Shown piece after piece: positions 1-5,146 of a stretch of 13,010 nt of DNA; the first letter of the stretch is position 1, and every line of letters starts with the position of its first letter. The stretch is from contig MNZY01000007.1 in assembly GCA_001873845.1 (NCBI GenBank), forward strand, positions 1 to 13,010. Reading direction: 5' to 3'. The stretch is from Candidatus Altarchaeum sp. CG2_30_32_3053. Its GTDB lineage: Archaea; Altiarchaeota; Altiarchaeia; Altiarchaeales; Altiarchaeaceae. Below the pieces are notes generated by a model. That model searched no databases. It saw nothing but the letters and a program-made list of their open reading frames with translations, and was not told the DNA's origin. Both the position numbers and the translations under genes were made by a program.

Positions 1-2
1 GA

Positions 3-728
3 ATTTATTTATATTCTTCCTCAAATAACTTCTTGACAAATAACACCCTCACAAACAACACTTATAATTTTGGCATATATGGATATGAAATTTCTCATTT
101 TTATCAGGACATAGATAAATCAAATTTAGTTGATAATAAGCCAATTTATTACTGGACAAATGAAAAGAATGCCCCAAATGGCTGTAAAAATGCAGTAATT
201 TCTGACTTAAACAATACTGGTTTTGTTGCTTTAGTTTCTTGTGATAATATTACGGTTAAAAATTTAAATTTACATAACAATTCTCATGGAATATTGCTTG
301 TAAATACAACAAATAGCAAAATTTTAAACAACACAGCAAATTTAAATGGTTATGAAGGAATTTCTTTACATTATTATTCCTCAAATAACTCCTTGACAAA
401 CAACACAGCAAATTCAAATAGTTGGAATGGAATTTATTTAGGTTCTTCCTCAAATAACTTCTTGACAAACAACACAGCAAATTCAAATAGTTATGGAATT
501 TATTTAGGTTCTTCCTCAAATAACTTCTTGACAAACAACACAGCAAATTCAAATAGTTATGATGGAATTTATTTAGATAAATTTTCCTCAAACAATACTT
601 TGACAAACAACACAGCAAATTCAAATAGTAATTATATAATTATTTTTGGTGTGATAGTATTGATAATAGCGGCATATTATTTCTTTGTGATGAGAAAAAA
701 GAAGAAGGGAAAAGAAGAAAGTAAATAA
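3..728 (+). CDS. NosD-like beta-helix surface protein, C-terminal membrane anchor (5' partial)
   Basis: This is the 3' end of a longer gene. The frame is open to the left edge of the window, and the first codons already encode the same SSSNNFLTNNT repeat seen later, so the TTG at 33 is not a real start. The visible 241 residues contain the phrase NKPIYYW, typical of NosD/right-handed beta-helix proteins, then 22-24-residue repeats built on NNTLTNNTANSNS and GIYLGSSS, one rung of a parallel beta-helix per repeat. The repeats are full of N-X-S/T sequons, which archaea often glycosylate. The end is a hydrophobic helix (YIIIFGVIVLIIAAYYFFV) followed by a lysine-rich tail, so the repeats should face outside and the tail inside. 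Family members include carbohydrate-active and copper-site maturation proteins, but no catalytic residue is visible here. I infer a cell-surface adhesion or glycan-binding role. The family assignment is good; the function is open. Confidence 0.8.
   Translation: MYLYSSSNNFLTNNTLTNNTYNFGIYGYEISHFYQDIDKSNLVDNKPIYYWTNEKNAPNGCKNAVISDLNNTGFVALVSCDNITVKNLNLHNNSHGILLVNTTNSKILNNTANLNGYEGISLHYYSSNNSLTNNTANSNSWNGIYLGSSSNNFLTNNTANSNSYGIYLGSSSNNFLTNNTANSNSYDGIYLDKFSSNNTLTNNTANSNSNYIIIFGVIVLIIAAYYFFVMRKKKKGKEESK
330..628 (+). repeat. In-frame tandem repeat, 66-72 bp units, inside the NosD-like gene
   Basis: The word TCCTCAAA starts units at 378, 447, 513 and 585, giving spacings of 69, 66 and 72 bp, all multiples of three. 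The cores (for example TTGACAAACAACACAGCAAA) are identical at the nucleotide level, not just in protein, which points to recent duplication or gene conversion. Units differ by whole codons (Ser-Trp-Asn-Gly, Ser-Tyr-Gly, Ser-Tyr-Asp-Gly). Confidence 0.9.
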
Positions 729-741
729 TAGGTGATGAAAC

Positions 742-756
742 TTTTTTTCTTTTTTT
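742..756 (+). terminator. T-run terminator after the NosD-like gene
   Basis: A run of T interrupted by a single C starts 13 bases after the stop codon. Archaeal RNA polymerase terminates at such T-runs without needing a hairpin. The sequence fits, but it is unproven here. Confidence 0.5.
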
Positions 757-840
757 AAATTTTAAATTTTGGATATAAAAGCATAAATTTTTAATTATAG
801 TTTTTGTTCTTTTAATCACTATTCTTATATTTATGCAAAA

Positions 841-1902
841 ATGGACACAAAATTTTTTAAACGCTGGATTTCTGATGTATCCCCCTACATTCCAGGAAGG
901 ATTAAGGATAACTTTATTAAGTTGGCGTCAAACGAAAATAATTACGGCCCTTCAAAAAGGGTAATTGATATAATAAAAGGCAAATCAGGAGATATATTTC
1001 GCTACCCTTATAAAGACGAATTAGTCAAGGAAAAAATTTCGGAATACTGCAATTCTTCAATAGGCAAAAATTTAATCTGGCCAGAAAACATAATACTCGG
1101 AAATGGCTCTGACGAACTGATTGAACTGCTAATCAAGACCTTTCAGTCCCCATACATAGGATTTTATCCTTCATTTGTTGAATACAATCGGGTTGCCAGA
1201 ATTTTTAACGAAATTTATTACGAAATTCCGCTGAATGATGACTGGACATTTGACTGCGGGAAATTTATAAACAACGAAAAATTTAAAAAAGCAGGCGTTG
1301 TTTTCTTATGTTCTCCGAACAATCCTACGGGAGGAATTATTGAAAAAAGCGATATTGAAAAAATTTTAAAATTTAATAAAATTGTCGTTGTTGATGAAGC
1401 ATATTATGAATTCTCAAATTTAACTGCTCTTGATTTGATTGACAATTATGAAAATTTAATTGTGCTTCGGACAATGTCAAAGGCGTTCGGAATTGCCGGC
1501 TTGAGAATGGGCTATGGAATAGCAGATAAAGAAATTATAAAATTTTTGCACAAGGTTAAGCCGCCGTTTAATGTCAATATACTCGCACAGGAGGCGGCAC
1601 TGGCAGCGTTGGATGATGTTGACTTTATGGAACAAAATGTTGAAAGAATTGTGAAGGACAGAGAAATTATGGGTAAAATTTTAGGCAAAAAATTTAAGGT
1701 CTTTGGCAGTCGGACAAATTTTCTGTTTGCCGATGTATCTCCTTACACTGCAAAGGAATTTTTTGACAAACTTTATAAAAAAAAGATTATTGTTAGACCT
1801 TTTGGAAAACTGGATGGGTTTAAAGGTGAATATGCGAGAATTACTGTTGGAACAGAAGAAGAAAACAAAATTTTAATTGAGGTGATTGAAGAAATTTTTT
1901 GA
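841..1902 (+). CDS. hisC: Histidinol-phosphate aminotransferase
   Basis: A 353-residue fold-type I PLP enzyme, normal length for HisC. It transfers an amino group from glutamate to imidazole acetol phosphate in histidine synthesis, in the cytoplasm. Visible signatures are NENNYGPS near 31-38 (substrate end), RYP at 54-56, GNGSDE at 87-92 (phosphate loop), SPNNPTG at 158-164, DEAYYEF at 185-191 (Asp to the PLP ring nitrogen), SKAFGIAGLRMGY at 213-225 with Lys214 as the Schiff-base lysine and Arg222 at the cofactor phosphate, and RITVG from Arg333, which binds the substrate carboxylate. The ATG at 841 is the first in-frame start after the AT-rich leader; there is no clear ribosome site. No other his genes are in the window. 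Some HisC-like enzymes act on aromatic amino acids, and aroA lies 3.2 kb away, so an aromatic role is possible but less likely. Confidence 0.9.
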   Translation: MDTKFFKRWISDVSPYIPGRIKDNFIKLASNENNYGPSKRVIDIIKGKSGDIFRYPYKDELVKEKISEYCNSSIGKNLIWPENIILGNGSDELIELLIKTFQSPYIGFYPSFVEYNRVARIFNEIYYEIPLNDDWTFDCGKFINNEKFKKAGVVFLCSPNNPTGGIIEKSDIEKILKFNKIVVVDEAYYEFSNLTALDLIDNYENLIVLRTMSKAFGIAGLRMGYGIADKEIIKFLHKVKPPFNVNILAQEAALAALDDVDFMEQNVERIVKDREIMGKILGKKFKVFGSRTNFLFADVSPYTAKEFFDKLYKKKIIVRPFGKLDGFKGEYARITVGTEEENKILIEVIEEIF

Positions 1903-1906
1903 ATGT

Positions 1907-1925
1907 GCTGACGGAAAAATAAATT
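1907..1925 (+). repeat. 19-bp direct repeat, left copy
   Basis: GCTGACGGAAAAATAAATT begins five bases after the hisC stop and occurs again unchanged at 3040-3058, just before the prefoldin gene. The two copies bracket the dead toxin-antitoxin locus and its inserted element. Confidence 0.85.
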
Positions 1926-2308
1926 GCCAGATTTAATTTGACAATATTATAATTGTTGAATGCTAAATCAAAAATCAAAATTATGATCTAAAATTCAAAA
2001 GTAAAAAGAATGTAGCCTGGACGAAAATTCAAATATTGCAGAACATAAAAGGTTTGCCTGCTTTTACATTGCAGGAGATTTTGGACTTTACTCGATTTAT
2101 AAGGGTGCGAAAATTGGTGCTGACCCACTAAAATTGGGATAATTATATATTTGTTTTTTTTACTAATATTTTTATAAGTTATAGGACTTATTTAGATTAT
2201 TTTGTAAATGAACATAAAAAGTCAAGAATTCATATTTGTTTTGTGTATGTCCTGTAATGTTTAAAATAATTAATAAACAAATTTAAATAAAAATATAAAA
2301 TATATAAA

Positions 2309-2464
2309 ATGGAAAAAAATAAGACAACGGTTTTGCTAAGTAGGGACACGGTAAACAGACTATGTAAATTAAAAGGAAAAATAGGAGACACATACGACAC
2401 AGTAATAAATGATGTAATTGATAAATATGAAGCAGGTATGAATGAAAATAAAGGTGGATACTGA
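2309..2464 (+). CDS. Small ribbon-helix-helix protein, element cargo 1
   Basis: A 51-residue protein. After MEKN comes a strand-like TTVLLSRDT, then a helix VNRLCKLKGK, a short turn around GDTYD, and a second helix TVINDVIDKYE. This is the beta-alpha-alpha order of RHH (Arc/MetJ/CopG) DNA-binding proteins, where alternate residues of the strand contact the major groove. The ATG follows an A/T-rich stretch with TATA-like words (ATATAAAATATATAAA), suggesting its own promoter and a short leader. RHH proteins are commonly antitoxins or autorepressors; here three such genes lie head-to-tail inside a mobile element with no toxin next to them. I infer a DNA-binding regulator, perhaps of the element itself. 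Confidence 0.7.
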   Translation: MEKNKTTVLLSRDTVNRLCKLKGKIGDTYDTVINDVIDKYEAGMNENKGGY

Positions 2465-2612
2465 TAATAAAAGGAAGGGACACGTAACTATACAAATAAA
2501 GAGAACGCTCGCAAATAAACTAAAAAGAATGGGAGATGTTGGCGTTTCTTATAATGACACTGTAATAGATTTACTAAATTATTATAATGCAACGAAAACA
2601 CGACTATCATAA
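2442..2612 (+). CDS. Small ribbon-helix-helix protein, element cargo 2
   Basis: A 56-residue protein starting at the ATG 2442, 23 bases inside the end of the preceding gene in another frame; a GTG at 2454 is an alternative start. It has a basic N-terminus, then a strand GHVTIQIKRT, helix LANKLKRMGD, turn VGVSYND and helix TVIDLLNYYN. This aligns with cargo 1 (TTVLLSRDTVNRLCKL; GDTYDTVINDVI) and suggests an old duplication. The overlap implies translational coupling. I expect a DNA-binding RHH dimer; a heterodimer with the first is possible but speculative. Confidence 0.7.
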   Translation: MKIKVDTDNKRKGHVTIQIKRTLANKLKRMGDVGVSYNDTVIDLLNYYNATKTRLS

Positions 2613-2621
2613 GCCACTAAA

Positions 2622-2750
2622 ATGACAGAAGTATTTAATAATATAAAAGAATTGAGCGAATACACAACAATTAGTATAGATGCGAATGTTGCTTTAAGCA
2701 GATTTTTAAAAAATATATCACAAATTAATTATCCCAACTTAAAGGGATGA
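2622..2750 (+). CDS. Short ORF at the element's right end, possibly a truncated third RHH
   Basis: A 42-residue ORF that starts 10 bases after cargo 2 and runs into the right inverted repeat, where it stops. TTISIDANVALSRFLKN resembles the strand and first helix of the two upstream RHH proteins (TIQIKRTLANKLKRM), but the second helix is missing because the terminal repeat replaces it. An alternative reading is the first strand of a PIN domain (ISIDANV), with the Asp as the first metal ligand. Either way it looks truncated. Its TGA overlaps the ATG at 2747 (ATGA). Confidence 0.4.
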   Translation: MTEVFNNIKELSEYTTISIDANVALSRFLKNISQINYPNLKG

Positions 2751-2870
2751 GCGCCCGAAAATTAAAGAAATCATCAGATAATTTAACGATGGAACTTTCA
2801 GATTTAGACAAATCAGAGGCAGAGCATCTGGAAGAAGAATTTAAAAACTACAAGGAATTATATCCTAAAA

Positions 2871-2924
2871 ATGAATAAGTATGTCACGTATGTCACAGAT
2901 ACGATAGCATTAAGTGACATATAA
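2871..2924 (+). pseudogene. PIN-domain (VapC-like) toxin remnant
   Basis: The ATG at 2871 overlaps the end of the split antitoxin frame, the usual coupling in toxin-antitoxin pairs. It encodes MNKYVTYVTDTIALSDI and then stops. YVTDTxAL is the first strand and first acidic metal ligand of VapC/PIN ribonucleases. The remaining 110 or so residues are absent; 2925-3039 shows no PIN-like frame. I read this as a truncated toxin start left after decay or deletion. The motif is short, so confidence is moderate. Confidence 0.5.
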
Positions 2925-3039
2925 CTATGATAAAGTAAAAATTGAGAAAACTAATTTTTTAATGCGTTCATAATTTAGTCAATAAATTTTAATCGTTATC
3001 GCATCCTTTTTAGTTATATTTTGTAAATTAGTAAAAATC

Positions 3040-3058
3040 GCTGACGGAAAAATAAATT
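3040..3058 (+). repeat. 19-bp direct repeat, right copy
   Basis: Identical to 1907-1925. It lies just upstream of the promoter-like TATAATAA before the prefoldin gene. Confidence 0.85.
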
Positions 3059-3078
3059 TTACAAATATGACTAATGCC

Positions 3079-3086
3079 TATAATAA
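3079..3086 (+). promoter_or_regulatory. TATA-like box for the prefoldin gene
   Basis: TATAATAA is centred about 22-25 bases before the paired ATG codons at 3104 and 3107. That spacing fits a leaderless or near-leaderless archaeal transcript and argues against the more upstream ATG at 3074, which would precede the box. Confidence 0.4.
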
Positions 3087-3103
3087 ATTTTAATAAATTA
3101 AAT

Positions 3104-3583
3104 ATGATGGAAGGAGAAAATAAAGAGGAAAATAACAGAAATATGGATAATAAAGGCAATAAAATAAACAGAGAGGGAGAACTACAAAAAGTAATATATC
3201 AGGCAAGGGCACTTGAAGAGCATGCGGCTGCAATAGACAATCAGATTACAATGCTGAACGGAACATTTCAGGAAATGCAAAGAACTATTGAAACCCTGGA
3301 CGGCTTAAGCAGAACGGGAGATGCGTATAAAAACAGAGAAATTTTGCTTCCTGTTGGCAAAAATGTTCTTGTCAGTGCTACATTAAAATCAAAAAATGTG
3401 CTGTTTGAAATTACCAACGATATATTCATTGAAAGAACTCCTGAAAATGCAAAAATTGCCTTGCAGGAAAATATAAAAAAAATTACTGACATCATGGAAA
3501 ATTTAAAGAAACAACACTCTGAAATCGCAAATAAAATTTCTGCTTTAAATGAATACGGCGAGCAACTCGCACACGGTGAATGA
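3104..3583 (+). CDS. pfdA: Prefoldin alpha subunit
   Basis: A 159-residue protein from the ATG at 3104 (169 from the upstream ATG at 3074, which I think is inside the promoter). The order is prefoldin-alpha: an N-terminal coiled coil (LQKVIYQARALEEHAAAIDN onward through TIETLDGL), a central beta-hairpin region (EILLPVGKNVLVSATLKSK, VLFEITNDIFIE), and a C-terminal coiled coil (ENAKIALQENIKKITDIMEN to the end). Prefoldin is a hexamer of two alpha and four beta subunits that holds unfolded proteins between coiled-coil tentacles and passes them to the thermosome, in the cytoplasm. The charged, Asn/Lys-rich first 20 residues are a poorly conserved extension, and the start at 3143 cannot be excluded. 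The usual G-G-G/Y of the hairpin is replaced by PVGKNV. Confidence 0.8.
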   Translation: MMEGENKEENNRNMDNKGNKINREGELQKVIYQARALEEHAAAIDNQITMLNGTFQEMQRTIETLDGLSRTGDAYKNREILLPVGKNVLVSATLKSKNVLFEITNDIFIERTPENAKIALQENIKKITDIMENLKKQHSEIANKISALNEYGEQLAHGE

Positions 3584-3593
3584 ACATAATCAC

Positions 3594-3622
3594 AAATTTA
3601 TAAAATTTATAAAATTTATAAA
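3594..3622 (+). promoter_or_regulatory. Threefold AAATTTATAA repeat and TATA region before the CBS gene
   Basis: Three tandem 10-bp copies of AAATTTATAA, one per helical turn, followed by TATAATTATAAAT about 24 bases before the ATG at 3654. The last is well placed as a TATA box for a leaderless transcript; the decamers may be extra TATA-like boxes or simple sequence. Confidence 0.4.
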
Positions 3623-3653
3623 CAAAATATAATTATAAATAATATAAAATAAA

Positions 3654-4550
3654 ATGAATCAGGGAAGAACACAAAAACAAACAGGAAAATTTGGAGTAAC
3701 AAAAGGCTTTGACTCAAGGAAGGTTGAAAAAGAAGGAGATATAATGACAATCGGAAAAGAGCCAATAACTGCTTACGCTACAACACGGGTAATAAAGATT
3801 GCAGACATGATGATAGATAATGACTGCAGAAGAATTCCTATAGTTGATGCAGGAACGAAAAAACTTCTGGGAATAGCAAAGGCAATAGATATCGTTGATT
3901 TTCTTGGCGGAGGGGAAAAGTACAACATAATTTTGAACAATTTTAAAGGAAATTTTTTATCAGCAATTAATTCGCCGATAGCAAAGATTACAAGTTCAAA
4001 TTTCACAACATTAACAAATTTGGACTCAATAGATGATGCCCTGAAAATAATTATCAGAATGCATACGAGTTTAATTCCTGTTGTAGATAAAGACGGAAAA
4101 ATTTTAAAGGTTATAAGCGAAAAAGATGTTTTTCCAACTCTAAAGATATCTGGTGTAAAAGCGTGTGATATTATGCAAAGAGAAGTAATAACAGTAACTC
4201 CTGAGACAACAATTAAGGATTTGGCAAGAATGGTTGTAAATACTCAAAAGCGAAGGATTCCAGTAGTAAGTGATGGACATCTTGTTGGAATTATAAGTGT
4301 AATGGATGTCCTTAAATTTTTGAAAGAAGGTGAATTTAAAAGTATTATGAGTGAAGAAATTTTAAGTGAAACAGTTAACAAAATTATGAAGCAGCCAAAT
4401 GTGGTCTTTTTGGATACTGACCTGGACTACATTGTTACCGAAATGAAAGAAACCGGATTCGGGGGCTTTCCTGTTGTTGAAGACAGTAAATTACTGGGGA
4501 TGATAACAACCACAGATGTAATTAAGGCGTTTTACAGGAATGAAGAATAA
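3654..4550 (+). CDS. Four-CBS-domain nucleotide-sensing protein
   Basis: A 298-residue protein with four CBS domains as two Bateman modules: about 35-85 (RRIPIVDAGTKKLLGIAKAIDIVDFL), 112-160 (SLIPVVDKDGKILKVISEKDVF), 172-224 (DIMQREVITVTPETT...RRIPVVSDGHLVGIISVMDVLKFL) and 243-295 (GGFPVVEDSKLLGMITTTDVI). Each shows the R/G-x-P-V-V then G-I/M-x-x-x-D-V pattern. The N-terminal phrase RKVEKEGDIMTI and the FLGGGEKYN after domain 1 are features I associate with archaeal four-CBS proteins. CBS pairs bind AMP, ATP or SAM and usually regulate a partner; none is fused here, so the partner is unknown. It follows prefoldin by 70 bases but has its own TATA-like region. Confidence 0.85.
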   Translation: MNQGRTQKQTGKFGVTKGFDSRKVEKEGDIMTIGKEPITAYATTRVIKIADMMIDNDCRRIPIVDAGTKKLLGIAKAIDIVDFLGGGEKYNIILNNFKGNFLSAINSPIAKITSSNFTTLTNLDSIDDALKIIIRMHTSLIPVVDKDGKILKVISEKDVFPTLKISGVKACDIMQREVITVTPETTIKDLARMVVNTQKRRIPVVSDGHLVGIISVMDVLKFLKEGEFKSIMSEEILSETVNKIMKQPNVVFLDTDLDYIVTEMKETGFGGFPVVEDSKLLGMITTTDVIKAFYRNEE

Positions 4551-4630
4551 AAGAATTTCCGATTGTTTTTCATGAAATTTTCACGAAATTTATAATAAAA
4601 AATTTGTCCATTTTATCGTTTTTGAAGGCG

Positions 4631-4675
4631 ATTTCAAAACTGCAAAAAATTTGAAATGCACGAACGATTAGTGAG
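4631..4675 (+). repeat. REP-like hairpin repeat, copy A
   Basis: Inverted arms ATTTCAAA and TTTGAAAT around a GCAAA-containing loop, followed by CGAACGA(TT)AGTGAG. The same architecture recurs at 7419-7461. It lies in the 308-base gap between the CBS gene and the DUF131 gene, where I see no coding sequence. Confidence 0.6.
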
Positions 4676-4693
4676 AGTATGTGCGTAAAGTCA

Positions 4694-4722
4694 GGCATAT
4701 TTAAAACAAAGTTTTAAATGCC
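4694..4722 (+). terminator. Bulged hairpin followed by T-rich DNA
   Basis: GGCAT(AT)TTAAAAC, loop AAA, GTTTTAAATGCC form a 12-bp stem with a two-base bulge, followed by CTTATTTTATT. It could terminate transcripts from the CBS gene or be one more palindromic repeat. There is no direct evidence of function. Confidence 0.35.
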
Positions 4723-4754
4723 CTTATTTTATTCATTTGAAATGCTTCATGTAT

Positions 4755-4787
4755 TTTGAAAATCAACAGATTTTGAAAATATCTGAA
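4755..4787 (+). repeat. REP-like hairpin repeat, partial copy B
   Basis: AAAATC, loop AACA, then GATTTTGAAAATATCTGAA matches the right half of the copy at 7419-7461 (GATTTTGAAATATCCGAA) with two differences. It lacks the following AGTGAG. Confidence 0.4.
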
Positions 4788-4858
4788 ATAGTTTAAACGC
4801 CGATTTAAAAAAGAAAAAAGAGATAGAAGATACAAAATCAAAATGCAGGTGTTGTAAG

Positions 4859-5146
4859 GTGGCAAAAAATAAAAAAAATATGGATGAAAAATTTATAATT
4901 TTGGGAACCGGATTAATTTTAGCTGGTTTTTTTATTTTGTTTATCGGAACTTTGATGAACATAATGAACAGCGATAATAGCAGTCAAAAAGACAGCAGCG
5001 GAAATTTTAAAAGCGGAGGAGTTATAATGATAGGTCCTATTCCGATTGGATTTGGAACAGATAAAGAAACAATAATAGTGGTAATGATTCTGGCAATTGT
5101 GCTTATGATTGTCGGATTCTTATTTTTCAGGTTTTTCAGATTTTAA
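4859..5146 (+). CDS. TIGR00304/DUF131 small membrane protein
   Basis: A 95-residue protein with two membrane helices (about 13-34 and 71-92) and, between them, the segment SGGVIMIGPIPIGFGTDKE. The G-x-[IV]-x-[IV]-G-P-I-P-I-x-F-G phrase is the mark of this archaeal family, which is of unknown function. I use the GTG at 4859; an ATG at 4880 giving residues 8-95 is also possible, as no ribosome site settles it. The last 27 bases overlap the 3' end of aroA on the other strand. No partner is suggested by the neighbours. Confidence 0.75.
   Translation: MAKNKKNMDEKFIILGTGLILAGFFILFIGTLMNIMNSDNSSQKDSSGNFKSGGVIMIGPIPIGFGTDKETIIVVMILAIVLMIVGFLFFRFFRF

Larger units (their letters stand above)
2116..2755 (+). 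mobile_element. 640-bp transposase-less element with 30-bp inverted ends and RHH cargo (copy 1)
   Basis: The ends are GGTGCTGACCC... and the reverse complement of ...GGGATGAGCGCC. Over the terminal 30 bases the two inverted repeats match at 23 positions, including a perfect 12-base inner part, TTGGGATAATTA. The element is flanked by an exact 8-bp direct duplication, CGAAAATT, at 2108-2115 and 2756-2763. The first 152 bp and last 63 bp are shared with a second copy at 7200-7484; the unique middle (about 2268-2692) carries small ORFs for RHH-type proteins. No transposase is encoded, so it must be mobilised in trans. The 8-bp duplication is compatible with several IS families, and I do not assign one. 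Confidence 0.9.
2018..2878 (+). pseudogene. VapB-like (DUF2281-like) antitoxin, split by a mobile element
   Basis: Two half-frames, 2018-2115 and 2764-2878, join into one continuous frame once the element at 2116-2755 and one 8-bp target copy are removed. The junction codon becomes TTA and reading continues ...FIRVRKLKKSSDNL... to the TAA at 2876. The restored product has about 70 residues. Its core, ILQNIKGLP then LQEILDFTRFI, matches the pattern of small DUF2281-type antitoxins (hydrophobic helix, LP, L-x-E-[IV]-L-D-F), and the acidic tail SEAEHLEEEF resembles toxin-binding tails. The frame is open back to 1967, but no ATG or GTG is in frame, so the start is also damaged or lost. In the present sequence the left half reads into the element and stops at 2129. 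The right half could be read from an ATG at 2747 created by the element end. A PIN-toxin remnant follows at once, supporting the antitoxin reading. Confidence 0.6.

Noticed and set aside
256..624. Minus-strand repeat protein rich in Cys and Leu
   Set aside because: It is the antisense shadow of the beta-helix repeats.
330..628. CRISPR array
   Set aside because: The repeats are in-frame coding units with near-identical sequence throughout and no unique spacers.
33..728. TTG at 33 as the start of the NosD-like gene
   Set aside because: The frame is open to the window edge and already encodes the repeat before it.
2283..2495. Minus-strand 70-residue frame
   Set aside because: It is antisense to the two RHH genes and rich in Tyr, Leu and Phe from AT-rich complement, with no domain.
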